A stretch of DNA of 64,000 nucleotides from SCTM01 sp965279655 (lineage in GTDB: Bacteria; Pseudomonadota; Alphaproteobacteria; Rhodospirillales; Rhodospirillaceae). The notes beneath the pieces were generated by a model that saw nothing but the letters and a program-made list of their open reading frames with translations, made no database searches and was not told the origin of the DNA. A program made the translations under genes and the position numbers. Below, piece after piece: positions 50,982 through 59,865 of the stretch; within the stretch, counting starts at the first letter, position 1; each line of letters opens with the position of its first letter. Where the stretch lies: contig OZ257255.1 of NCBI GenBank assembly GCA_965279655.1, positions 2,232,001 to 2,296,000 on the forward strand, given 5' to 3'.

Positions 50982-51064
50982 AACGGGGGCCTCGCGTTGG
51001 GGGAAAGCATCACATCTGCTCCCTCAACGCGCGTACCCCAAAGAAAGTTAGGCCAAATATTTCC

Positions 51065-52579
51065 TCAGGACTTGGGATCAATCAGCCGGGATAGTGCATC
51101 CAGCCTGGGAGCGCGGGCGTCCGGATGGGCGGTGGCGCCCTGGAGCGTGAACTCCATGAGTTGCTGGCCATCGTAGCGCGGCCACTCTGGAAGGCCGGCG
51201 CCGTTGGGGTTACCGGTAATCGCGAACGTGCGCCACTGCGCATTCATCAGCTTGGCGGCCTTCGATTCCGCGTCGCCGGTGGCGGGCTTGTCGCCGGTGT
51301 GCAGGGTGTCGAACACGAAGCGCAACTCCGAGCCGTGACGGGCGTGCGGATACTTCGCGGCATCCACCGTGGCGACGGTGTCGAACAGATAGACGTAGAC
51401 CGGATGACCGTTCTTCTGATGCATGCGCGCGAGCGCGCGGGCCTGCTGGGTGAACAGTATGTCGCTGACGAGATCGAACGCGCGGGCCGGACGCGGGCCG
51501 TAGGTGGGTTCGAGTTGCGCCTCCTCCGCCTCTGAGATGTATTTGCGGATGGTGCGGTCCGCGTTGGCGTTGTCCGGGAACTCGAGGCCGGTGGAGCCGA
51601 TCATGAACGGCACGGGCGCTTCCTTGCCGGCGCGGAACGCGGCCCAGAGTTCTTGGTCGATGATCTTGCCGTCGAGATAGAGATCGAGGCTCGCGCCGAA
51701 CGTGGGCGACTTGTCGGCGATGGTGGCGGCGGGCAGCGCGCGCAAGGCGGCGAGATCCGCTGACTCAAGGCCCCATTGCTTCGCGAGCGCGGCGCCTTCG
51801 GTTTCGCCCGAGGCCTGACCGTTGGGCGCGGTGTCCTTGATGCGGATGTGATAGGCGCGGCCGTAGCCCGACTGGGAGATCGCCTTGTGGAACAGGCCGC
51901 GCGCCGGCGGGGAGATCATCAGCGCGTCGACGGATTGGCCGCCGGCGGATTCACCGAAGATGGTGACGTTGTTAGGATCGCCGCCGAAGGCCGCGATGTT
52001 GCGCTTCACCCATTGAAGGGCGGCGATCTGATCCATCAGGCCGTAGTTGCTGAGGCGGCCGCCGTCGGCATTCTCCTTGCTCAGCGCCGCGTGGGCGAAG
52101 AAGCCGAGACGACCGACGCGATAATTGATCGACACCAGCACGACGCCGCCCTTGGCGAAGGCCGTGCCGTCATAGGTCGGCAGTGAGTTCGCGCCGGCGG
52201 TGAGGCCGCCGCCGTGGATCCACACCATCACGGGAAGCTGCTTCGCGTTTACCGGCCGGAAGACGTTGAGGGTGAGGCAGTCCTCGCTCTGGGTTTCGCG
52301 GGGGATCACCGTTTGCGGCGGCTTCTTCACTTCCTGCATGCAAGTGGCGCCGTAATTGTCGGCGGCGCGCACGCCTTTCCACTCTTCCGCCGGCTGCGGC
52401 GCGCGCCAGCGCAAGGGCCCCACGGGCGGCGCGGCGAACGGAATGCCTTTAAACACATCGACGCCGCTGTCGGAGACACCGAGGACGAGGCCTTTGTCCG
52501 TGGGCACTTTCTGCGTGCTCACGGCGGCCTGCGCCAAGCCAGAGGCGACGAGGAACGCGGCGATCAGAGCGATACGCAT
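51065..52579 (-). CDS. Secreted type-B carboxylesterase (array member 4)
   Basis: 504 residues. Signal peptide MRIALIAAFLVASGLAQAA. Alpha/beta-hydrolase with the oxyanion loop WIHGGG (about 122), nucleophile elbow GESAGGQSV (Ser211), charge relay Glu in GSTGLEFP and His in HGSELRFVF. Type-B carboxylesterase (PnbA/COesterase) family. The last and most downstream gene of four tandem paralogues, 12 bases after the previous stop codon. Likely periplasmic or secreted; substrate unknown. Confidence 0.88.
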   Translation of the reverse strand: MRIALIAAFLVASGLAQAAVSTQKVPTDKGLVLGVSDSGVDVFKGIPFAAPPVGPLRWRAPQPAEEWKGVRAADNYGATCMQEVKKPPQTVIPRETQSEDCLTLNVFRPVNAKQLPVMVWIHGGGLTAGANSLPTYDGTAFAKGGVVLVSINYRVGRLGFFAHAALSKENADGGRLSNYGLMDQIAALQWVKRNIAAFGGDPNNVTIFGESAGGQSVDALMISPPARGLFHKAISQSGYGRAYHIRIKDTAPNGQASGETEGAALAKQWGLESADLAALRALPAATIADKSPTFGASLDLYLDGKIIDQELWAAFRAGKEAPVPFMIGSTGLEFPDNANADRTIRKYISEAEEAQLEPTYGPRPARAFDLVSDILFTQQARALARMHQKNGHPVYVYLFDTVATVDAAKYPHARHGSELRFVFDTLHTGDKPATGDAESKAAKLMNAQWRTFAITGNPNGAGLPEWPRYDGQQLMEFTLQGATAHPDARAPRLDALSRLIDPKS

Positions 52580-52591
52580 GGCGGCGGCTCC

Positions 52592-54091
52592 CTACGATTT
52601 CGGATCGACGACGGCGGACAGGGCGTCGAGGCGGCCCTCGCGGGGATCGACGCTGAGGTAATGCGGCTTGTCGCGCATGAAGGACATGATGCCGTGGCCG
52701 TCGTACTTCGGCCACGCGGTGCGGTCCGGCACGGACGGATCAGCTTTGATCGCGAACTCGCGCCAGAAGCGGTTCAGGGCACGGGCGGCGTTCTTCTGGG
52801 AATCGTCGGTGATGGGGTTCGCGCCGCGGTCGAGAGTGTTGAACACATAGCGCAGTTCCGCCGCGTGGGGAGCGCCCTTACCCAGCACCGTATCCTGCGG
52901 CGAGACGACGCCGAAGACGTAGAGGAAGGTGGGATGACCGTTCTGCTGGTGCATGCGCGCGAGGGCGCGGGCTTGCTGGGTGAAGGTCACGTCGCTGCTG
53001 ACGTGAAGAGCGTAGTACCCCTCGCCGCCGTAAGCCTTGATCAGGGCCGCGTCGTTCGAGGCCGGCACGGTCTTGCGGAAGCGCGGGTCGTTGAGATTGG
53101 CGCCGTAGGGACCTTCCTGGCTGTTGGAGCCGATCAAGAAGGGTACCGGCGCTTCCTTGTTTTTGCGGAAGGTCTCCCACATGTCCTCGACGATCGTCTT
53201 GCCGTCCTGGATGAAGTAGACAAATCCGTCTTTGCTGGTCGCCACCAGTTCGTCCGCCGGGACCTTGCGCAAGGTCGCGAGATCGGCGTTCTCCTTGCCG
53301 ACGGCTTTCGCCACCGCGAGCCCTTCGGCTTCGGCGGAGAGATCGCTGTTGGATGTGGGTTCCTTCAAGTGGAAGAACTGGCCGCGCCCATAACCCGATT
53401 GCGAGATCGCCTTGTGGAACAGGCCGCGCGCTTCCGGGGAAACCATGAGGCCGTTCACCGACAGGCCGCCGGCGCTTTCGCCGAAGATGGTGACGTTGCC
53501 GGGATCGCCGCCGAACGCCGTGATGTTGCGCTTCACCCATTGCAGGGCGGCGATCTGGTCCATGAGGCCGTAGTTGCCCAGGCGGCCCTTGTCCGCATTG
53601 GCCTTGGTGAGGGCGGGATGGGCGAAGAAGCCGAGGCGGCCCATGCGGTAGTTGATGCTGACCAGGATCACGCCGCCCTTGGCGAAGGCGGTGCCGTCGT
53701 AGACTGAGAGGGACGAGGAACCGGTGAGCAGCGCGCCGCCGTGGATCCAGACCATCACCGGCAGCTTGGTGGCGCCAACCGGGCGATAGATATTGAGCGA
53801 GAGGCAATCCTCGCTCTGAACCTCGCGCTTTGCGCCGGCACCCGGATTGTCGCTAACGCTCTGCATGCAGACCTTGCCGAACGTGTCAGCGGCCTTCACG
53901 CCCTGCCATTTCGCCGCCGGCTGCGGCGCGCGCCAACGCAAGTTTCCGACCGGCGGGGCGGCATAGGGAATGCCCTTGAAGCTTTCCACACCGTCGGCGG
54001 TCACGCCGGAGACGAGGCCGGTGTCGATCTTCACCGGGTCTGCGGCAGCGGTCGACGCAGCGAGAAACAGAGCGAAGGCAAAAATACGCAT
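52592..54091 (-). CDS. Secreted type-B carboxylesterase (array member 3)
   Basis: 499 residues, signal peptide MRIFAFALFLAASTAAA. Nucleophile Ser206 in GESAGGLSV, oxyanion loop IHGGALLTG, Glu in GSNSQEGP, His in GAPHAAELRYVF. About the same layout as its neighbours, with the repeated phrase ISQSGYGRG and QALQWVKRN-type motifs. Ten bases after the preceding esterase. Confidence 0.88.
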   Translation of the reverse strand: MRIFAFALFLAASTAAADPVKIDTGLVSGVTADGVESFKGIPYAAPPVGNLRWRAPQPAAKWQGVKAADTFGKVCMQSVSDNPGAGAKREVQSEDCLSLNIYRPVGATKLPVMVWIHGGALLTGSSSLSVYDGTAFAKGGVILVSINYRMGRLGFFAHPALTKANADKGRLGNYGLMDQIAALQWVKRNITAFGGDPGNVTIFGESAGGLSVNGLMVSPEARGLFHKAISQSGYGRGQFFHLKEPTSNSDLSAEAEGLAVAKAVGKENADLATLRKVPADELVATSKDGFVYFIQDGKTIVEDMWETFRKNKEAPVPFLIGSNSQEGPYGANLNDPRFRKTVPASNDAALIKAYGGEGYYALHVSSDVTFTQQARALARMHQQNGHPTFLYVFGVVSPQDTVLGKGAPHAAELRYVFNTLDRGANPITDDSQKNAARALNRFWREFAIKADPSVPDRTAWPKYDGHGIMSFMRDKPHYLSVDPREGRLDALSAVVDPKS

Positions 54092-54100
54092 GGGGGCTCC

Positions 54101-55579
54101 TTACGACTTCGGGCCGACGATTTTCGTCAGCGCGTCGAGACGGGCGTTGCGCGGATCGGGGATCGCGTTGGCACCGTCGCGGGTGAACAGCATGACGGTC
54201 TTGCCGTCGTACTTGGGCCAGGAGACGTTGGGGGTGCCGGTGGCGGCGAAGGCGCGCCAATAGCCGTTGATGGTCTTGGCCACCGCGGGAACCGGATCGA
54301 CCACCGGCTTCGGCTGCGACGGCAGGGTGTCGAAGACGTAGCGGATATCGGTGGCGTGGCGCGCCCCCTTTCCTTCCGCCACATCCGCCGCCGACACCAC
54401 GCCGAAGCTGTACAGATAGGTCGGATGGCCCTTGGCGGCGTGGATGCGCGCCATGCTGCGGGCCTGTTCGGCGAACCCAAGATCGCCGCCAATGTTGGCC
54501 AGCAAGGCTGCCCGCCCGCCGTAAGCGTCCTCCAGAGTGGGCACATCGGATGCGGCGACCATGCCGCGGAAGGTGGACTCGTTCAATTCCGTCGCCGCTG
54601 GGGCTTCCTGGCTGTTGGCGCCGATGATCAGCGGCACCGGCGCTGCCGTGCCCTGGCGGAATGCATCCCACATGTCCACGGCGATCGTCTTGTCGTCGCG
54701 CGTGAACGTGGGGAAGCTGTCGATACCCTCGTACCTGGCGATGACCTTCTCCGCCGGCAGTGCGCGCAAGTCTGCGGCGGTCGCGTCCTTGAGGCCGGCG
54801 GCTTCCGCCATGCGCGCGCCGTTCTTGGCCGCCTCGGACACGCGTGGGTACGGGCCACGGCCGTAGCCCGACTGGGAGATCGCCTTGTGGAACAGGCCGC
54901 GCGCTTCCTGGGCGACCATGAGCGTCAAGACCGAGTAGGCACCGGCGGATTCGCCGAAGATGGTGACGTTGTTCGGGTCGCCGCCGAAGGCCGCGATGTT
55001 CTTCTGCACCCACTTGAGGGCCGCGATCTGATCAAGCAGGCCGTAGTTGCCGAAGCGGCCGCCGTCCGCGTTCTCCGCGACCAGTGCCGGATGCGCGAAG
55101 AAACCAAGGCGCCCGAGGCGATAGTTGAAGTGCACCAGGATCACGCCGCCCTTGGCGAACGCGGCACCCTCATGGACCGGCAATCCACCCGCCCCGCCGG
55201 AGAGTCCGCCGCCGTAAATCCACACCATCACCGGCAGGTTCTTCGCCGCGCCCGCCGGGCGGAAGACGTTGAGGGTGAGGCAATCCTCGCTGATGCTGTC
55301 GGGATTACCGGTCAGGCTGCCGTCACGCAGAATCTGCATGCAGCCAGCGCCATATTTATCGGCGGCCTTCATGCCCTTCCAGGCTTCCGCCGGCTGCGGC
55401 GCGCGCCAGCGCAAGTCGCCCACGGGCGGCGCGGCGAAGGGAATGCCCTTGAAGCTTTCCACGCCGTCGGCGGCAACGCCGGTGACGAGACCCTTGTCGG
55501 TCGGCACCTTGTTGGTGATGACGGCCGCCTGTGCAAGCCCCGACAGGGTCAGGACAGCAACGAGCAGAATGGCGCGCAT
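54101..55579 (-). CDS. Secreted type-B carboxylesterase (array member 2)
   Basis: 492 residues from the ATG at 55579 (open frame extends further without similarity). Signal peptide MRAILLVAVLTLSGLAQAA. Nucleophile Ser211 in GESAGAYSV; the oxyanion loop is YGGG instead of HGGG, a change at a conserved position that may alter activity; Glu in GANSQEAP; His in GARHATDIRYVF. Same layout as neighbours. Confidence 0.87.
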   Translation of the reverse strand: MRAILLVAVLTLSGLAQAAVITNKVPTDKGLVTGVAADGVESFKGIPFAAPPVGDLRWRAPQPAEAWKGMKAADKYGAGCMQILRDGSLTGNPDSISEDCLTLNVFRPAGAAKNLPVMVWIYGGGLSGGAGGLPVHEGAAFAKGGVILVHFNYRLGRLGFFAHPALVAENADGGRFGNYGLLDQIAALKWVQKNIAAFGGDPNNVTIFGESAGAYSVLTLMVAQEARGLFHKAISQSGYGRGPYPRVSEAAKNGARMAEAAGLKDATAADLRALPAEKVIARYEGIDSFPTFTRDDKTIAVDMWDAFRQGTAAPVPLIIGANSQEAPAATELNESTFRGMVAASDVPTLEDAYGGRAALLANIGGDLGFAEQARSMARIHAAKGHPTYLYSFGVVSAADVAEGKGARHATDIRYVFDTLPSQPKPVVDPVPAVAKTINGYWRAFAATGTPNVSWPKYDGKTVMLFTRDGANAIPDPRNARLDALTKIVGPKS

Positions 55580-55590
55580 GGCAGTTCTCC

Positions 55591-57120
55591 TTAGGAACGC
55601 GGGTCGAGCAACGCGTGAAGCGCGTCGAGGCGTGGATTGCGCGGGTCCGGCGCGACCTTCGCACCGTCGCGGGTAAAGTGCATGACGCGGACGCCGTCGT
55701 AGGCAGGCCATGGGATATTCGGCGCGGAGGGATTGCCCGATACGGCGAAGGCGCGCCACATATGGCTCATGGTCTGGGCGATCTTCACGTTCGCCGGATC
55801 GGCGATCGGCTTCTTGCCGAGGCGCAAGGTCTCGAACACGTAGCGCAGTTCCGTGCCATGGCCCGCGCCCTTGCCGGCGGCGGCGTCTTCCGCCGTTACC
55901 GCGCCGAACACGTAGAGGTAGGCCGGGTGACCGTTCTTTCGATGCAGGTTCGCCAGGGACCGCGCCTGTTCGGTGAAGGAGATATCGCTGCCGATGTGAT
56001 CGTTGTACGCGGCCTGCCCGCCGTAAGCCGCGATCAGCGACGAGACATCCAAGCCCTTCAGGGGGCGCTTCTGGCGCTCCGCGACCGCGTCACCCGCCGG
56101 CGTCTCATGGGTGTTGGAACCGATGACGAACGGCACCGGCGCTTCTTCGCCACGGCGGAAGGCGTCCCAGAGATCGCGCGTCAGCGTCTTGCCGTCGAGC
56201 ATGAAGGTGAAGATCGTCTCGGACATGATCGGCACGGCGACGATCTTGTCCGCCGGTGCGACGCGCAAGGCGGCGAGGTCCGTGTCCTTCAATCCAATGG
56301 CCGCGGCGAGATCGAGACCGTCCGCCTCGCCCGAGCGGTAACCTTGCGGGCTGGTGGCGGAGACACGCTGATAATCCCCGCGGCCGTAGCCGGACTGCGA
56401 GATGGCCTTGTGGAACAGGCCGCGCGCGTCCGGCGCGATCATCAAAGCATCCACCGAGGCAGCGCCGGCGGAGTTGCCGAAAATGGTGACCTGATCCGGA
56501 TCGCCACCGAAGGCCGCGATATTGCGCTTCACCCATTGCAGCGCCGCGATCTGATCCATGAGGCCGTAGTTGGCCAAGCGTCCGCCGTCGGCATTTTCCT
56601 TCGTCAGCGCCGGATGCGCGAAGATGCCCAGGCGGCCGAGGCGATAATTGAAAGACACGAACACGAGGCCGCCCTTGGCGAGCGCCGTGCCGTCGTAGAT
56701 CGGTTTGGACGACGAGCCTTCGGTGAATCCGCCACCGTGAATCCAGACGAGCACCGGCAACTTCTTGGCCGCCGACATCTTTTCGGGGCGCCACACATTG
56801 ATGGTGAGGCAATCCTCGCTCATGTCCTCGGGCCGCAGGGCGAACCCGAGTTCGTCCGCGCGGGGCTTCTGCGGGCACGCCTTCCCGAACTCCTCCATCA
56901 AGCGCTCGCCTTTCCAGGCCGCAGCGGGCTGGGGGGCGCGCCAGCGCAAGGACCCCACGGGCGGGGCGGCGTAAGGGATGCCTTTGAAGAATTCGACGCC
57001 GTTGTGCTCGAGCCCGATCACGAGGCCGGTCTCGAGTTTTACCGGCGCGGTAGGGCTATGCGCCTGCGCGGCGGGAAACCCCGCCACAGCCATCAGAACG
57101 GCGATCAGGCAAGCGCGCAT
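55591..57120 (-). CDS. Secreted type-B carboxylesterase (array member 1)
   Basis: 509 residues from the ATG at 57120. Signal peptide MRACLIAVLMAVAGFPAAQA. Nucleophile Ser217 in GNSAGAASV, where Asn replaces the usual Glu before the Ser; oxyanion WIHGGG; Glu in GSNTHETP; His in GAGHGTELRYVF. The first gene of the array, so its promoter should lie in the short gap (57121-57152) beyond the ribosomal terminator. Shares most phrases with its three downstream paralogues. Confidence 0.88.
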   Translation of the reverse strand: MRACLIAVLMAVAGFPAAQAHSPTAPVKLETGLVIGLEHNGVEFFKGIPYAAPPVGSLRWRAPQPAAAWKGERLMEEFGKACPQKPRADELGFALRPEDMSEDCLTINVWRPEKMSAAKKLPVLVWIHGGGFTEGSSSKPIYDGTALAKGGLVFVSFNYRLGRLGIFAHPALTKENADGGRLANYGLMDQIAALQWVKRNIAAFGGDPDQVTIFGNSAGAASVDALMIAPDARGLFHKAISQSGYGRGDYQRVSATSPQGYRSGEADGLDLAAAIGLKDTDLAALRVAPADKIVAVPIMSETIFTFMLDGKTLTRDLWDAFRRGEEAPVPFVIGSNTHETPAGDAVAERQKRPLKGLDVSSLIAAYGGQAAYNDHIGSDISFTEQARSLANLHRKNGHPAYLYVFGAVTAEDAAAGKGAGHGTELRYVFETLRLGKKPIADPANVKIAQTMSHMWRAFAVSGNPSAPNIPWPAYDGVRVMHFTRDGAKVAPDPRNPRLDALHALLDPRS

Positions 57121-57152
57121 GCATCCCTCCCCGGACCAGAGAGAGCGTAGCA

Positions 57153-57182
57153 AAAAGGGGCAGCCTGGCGGCTGCCCCTTTT
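57153..57182 (-). terminator. Terminator of the ribosomal alpha operon
   Basis: AAAAGGGGCAGCC paired with GGCTGCCCCTTTT, 13 bp, TGGC loop, about 46 bases after the rplQ stop codon. The minus-strand sequence continues TTTTTGCTACG. The stem is nearly identical to that at 50515-50544. Confidence 0.85.
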
Positions 57183-57227
57183 GGGTGAGTTCGGAGCGTG
57201 GCGTCTTTAGATTTAGACGCTGTTGAT

Positions 57228-57653
57228 CTAGACGGGCGCTTCGTCGGCCTGCTTCGGCTCGGGCTTCGGACCGGAGTCCAGACCCTTAGCGTCAAGGTCG
57301 CGGTCAACCAGTTCGATGACCGCCATCGGGGCGGCGTCGCCATGGCGGAAGCCGGCCTTCAGGATGCGGGTGTAGCCGCCGGAGCGATCCTTGTAGCGCG
57401 GACCGATCACGCTGAAGAGCTTCGCCACCACCGCGTCATCGCGCAGCTTCGACGCGGCCTGACGGCGGGCGTGGAGCGAGCCGGTCTTGCCCAGGGTGAT
57501 CAGCTTCTCGACGTAGGGACGCAGGTCCTTCGCCTTCGGCAGAGTGGTGGAGATCTGCTCGTGCTTGAGCAGAGCGTTGGCGAGGTTCGCGAACAAGGCG
57601 CGGCGGTGTGCCTTGGTGCGATTGAGCTTACGAGTACCCATTCCGTGACGCAT
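57228..57653 (-). CDS. rplQ: 50S ribosomal protein L17
   Basis: 141 residues. MRHGMGTRKLNRTKAHRRALFANLANALLKHEQISTTLPKAKDLRPYVEKLITLGK is the L17 opening. The C-terminal tail is acidic/mixed (PEPKQADEAPV). Last gene of the alpha operon; a good Shine-Dalgarno AGGAGA lies before the ATG. Binds near the exit tunnel of the large subunit. Confidence 0.97.
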   Translation of the reverse strand: MRHGMGTRKLNRTKAHRRALFANLANALLKHEQISTTLPKAKDLRPYVEKLITLGKTGSLHARRQAASKLRDDAVVAKLFSVIGPRYKDRSGGYTRILKAGFRHGDAAPMAVIELVDRDLDAKGLDSGPKPEPKQADEAPV

Positions 57654-57773
57654 CTTAAGTCTCCTATCACTCTGGCCTCGCGCACGAGGACCGATTGCGG
57701 TTCGCTGACGCCGCGGTTCAAAGAACCAGGATCGTCGGCGGGTGGGCCACCGTGGCCCGGTATCAACTTAAAT

Positions 57774-58790
57774 CTAGAACGGCTCTTCGAGCTTCTTGGC
57801 CAGCTCTTCGATGTTCTCAGGCGGCCAATTGGCGATTTCCATGCCGAGGTGCAGGCCCATCTGGGCGAGCACTTCCTTGATCTCGTTGAGCGACTTGCGG
57901 CCGAAGTTCGGCGTGCGCAGCATCTCGGCTTCCGTCTTCTGGACCAGGTCGCCGATGTAGATGATGTTGTCGTTCTTGAGGCAGTTGGCGGAACGCACCG
58001 ACAACTCGAGCTCATCGACCTTGCGCAACAGGTTCTTGTTGAACGGCAGTTCGTCGTCCACGCGCTCGGTGAGCGCGGCCTGCGGCTCGTCGAAGTTGAT
58101 GAACAGCTTCAGCTGGTCCTGGACGATGCGGGCGGCGAGCGCCACCGCGTCTTCCGGCTTCACCGCGCCGTTGGTCTCGACGGTCATCGACAGACGGTCG
58201 TAGTCGGTCTGCTGACCGACGCGGGTGTTGTCGACCTTGTAGGCCACGCGACGCACCGGCGAGAAGATCGCGTCCACCGGGATCAGCCCGATCGGATCGT
58301 CTTCCTTGCGGTTGTTCACGGCGGCGACGTAACCCTTGCCGGTGTTGACCTCGAACTCGATCGAGAGGTTCGCACCTTCGTCGAGGTGGCAGATCACGAG
58401 ATCCGGATTCATGATTTCGATGTCGGCCGGGGTCTGGATCTGACCGGCGGTGACCGCACCCGGACCCTTGGCCTTCAGCGTCATGCGCTTCGGGCCGTCG
58501 CCATGCAGCGTGAGCGCCAGCTGCTTGATGTTCAGGATCAGGTCGGTGACGTCTTCGCGCACGCCCGGCACGGAGGAGAATTCGTGCAACACGCCATCGA
58601 TGCGGATCGACGTGACGGCCGCACCCTGCAGCGAGGACAGGAGCACGCGGCGAAGCGCGTTGCCCAGCGTCACGCCGAAGCCGCGCTCGAGCGGTTCAGC
58701 GACGATGGTGGCCAAACGGCGGTGGTCGTCGCCCGTCTCAACGTTGAGCTTCGACGGCTTGATCATTTCTTGCCAGTTTTTCTGGATCAC
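57774..58790 (-). CDS. rpoA: RNA polymerase alpha subunit
   Basis: 338 residues from a GTG at 58790. The conserved RpoA opening VIQKNWQEMIKPSKLNVE starts there; the frame is open to 58805 but an upstream TTG gives non-homologous residues. NTD with GFGVTLGNALRRVLLSSLQGAAVTSIRIDGV, CTD with SVRSANCLKNDNIIYIGDLVQKTEAEMLRTPNFGRKSLNEIKEVLAQMGLHLGM. GGGGACA eight bases upstream is the ribosome-binding site. Confidence 0.97.
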   Translation of the reverse strand: MIQKNWQEMIKPSKLNVETGDDHRRLATIVAEPLERGFGVTLGNALRRVLLSSLQGAAVTSIRIDGVLHEFSSVPGVREDVTDLILNIKQLALTLHGDGPKRMTLKAKGPGAVTAGQIQTPADIEIMNPDLVICHLDEGANLSIEFEVNTGKGYVAAVNNRKEDDPIGLIPVDAIFSPVRRVAYKVDNTRVGQQTDYDRLSMTVETNGAVKPEDAVALAARIVQDQLKLFINFDEPQAALTERVDDELPFNKNLLRKVDELELSVRSANCLKNDNIIYIGDLVQKTEAEMLRTPNFGRKSLNEIKEVLAQMGLHLGMEIANWPPENIEELAKKLEEPF

Positions 58791-58885
58791 GGCAGCTGTC
58801 CCCAATACTCGGGTTTAGTTCTGATACGCATCAGCCGGCGTTGCGCGAAAAAGGTCCGCGACCGCCAGCGTTGCGCAAACTGAAA

Positions 58886-59317
58886 TCAGACGCGACGGCG
58901 CTTCCGCGGACGGCAGCCGTTGTGCGGCACCGGGGTCACGTCCTGGATGGACGTCACGGTGAAGCCGACCGCCTGCAGCGCGCGCAGCGCCGACTCACGG
59001 CCCGTGCCTGGGCCCTTTACGAGCACCGACAGCACCTTCATGCCATGTTCCATCGCCTTGCGGCCCGCACCTTCCGCGGCAACCTGCGCGGCGTACGGCG
59101 TCGACTTGCGCGAGCCCTTGAAGCCCTGCGCGCCGGCGGAGGCCCACGCGATGGTGTTGCCCTGCACGTCGGTGATGGTGATCATCGTGTTGTTGAAGGT
59201 CGCGTTCACGTGCGCGATGCCCGAGCTGATGTTCTTGCGCTCGCGCTTGCGGGCGCGCGGCGCGCCACCAGCGGCGGGAGCGTTTGCTGCAGGAGCGGAG
59301 GTTTCTGCTTTAGCCAT
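58886..59317 (-). CDS. rpsK: 30S ribosomal protein S11
   Basis: 143 residues; KNISSGIAHVNATFNNTMITITDVQGNTIAWASAGAQGFKGSRKSTPYAAQVAAE and the end VTPVPHNGCRPRKRRRV are diagnostic. An extra 29-residue Ala-rich start (MAKAETSAPAANAPAAGG) precedes the S11 core. Between rpsM and rpoA in the usual alpha-operon order. Confidence 0.97.
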   Translation of the reverse strand: MAKAETSAPAANAPAAGGAPRARKRERKNISSGIAHVNATFNNTMITITDVQGNTIAWASAGAQGFKGSRKSTPYAAQVAAEGAGRKAMEHGMKVLSVLVKGPGTGRESALRALQAVGFTVTSIQDVTPVPHNGCRPRKRRRV

Positions 59318-59386
59318 GGGATCGTCTTCTCTCGTGCCAGGTGCTTCGGGTCGTGGGCCGCGCGGATCGCGGCCGCACTCCTCGCG

Positions 59387-59764
59387 TTACTTCGTGACTT
59401 TCTTCTTGCCAGCGATCGGCTTCGCCGGACCCTTGCGGGTGCGGGCGTTGGTGTGCGTACGCTGGCCGTGAACCGGCAGGCCCTTGCGGTGACGCAGGCC
59501 CTTGTAGCAGCCGAGGTCCATCAAGCGCTTGATGTTCATCGCCACTTCGCGGCGCAGGTCGCCCTCGACGGAGAAGTCGCGGTCGATCGCATCGCGAATA
59601 CGAATGATCTCGTCTTCGGTCAGCTGATTCACGCGACGCGTCGGGTCGATGCCAACACGCTCGATGATCTGCGCGGCATTGGTCGGGCCGATGCCGTAGA
59701 TGTAGCGGAGGGCGATCACCACCCGCTTGTTTGTTGCTAAATTAACGCCAGCGATACGTGCCAA
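59387..59764 (-). CDS. rpsM: 30S ribosomal protein S13
   Basis: 125 residues from a TTG at 59764. S13 proteins start (M)ARIAGVN; the codon before ARIAGVNLATNK is TTG, and AAGGAG eight bases upstream is an excellent ribosome-binding site. There is no in-frame ATG near it. Other motifs: RYIYGIGPTNAAQIIERVGID and HRKGLPVHGQRTHTNARTRKGP. Confidence 0.95.
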   Translation of the reverse strand: MARIAGVNLATNKRVVIALRYIYGIGPTNAAQIIERVGIDPTRRVNQLTEDEIIRIRDAIDRDFSVEGDLRREVAMNIKRLMDLGCYKGLRHRKGLPVHGQRTHTNARTRKGPAKPIAGKKKVTK

Positions 59765-59865
59765 GGCGCGTACTCCTTGTTGATCTCTAAAGTTGTAAGT
59801 TGGGGGCCTCGGCAACCCGAAAAGCGCGCCATTATAGGCAGTTAGCTTTCCGAGTCAACGCACCC

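Noticed and set aside
53741..55594. Long plus-strand frame opposite the esterases
   Set aside because: Shadow of the esterase genes in a GC-rich genome; no motifs.
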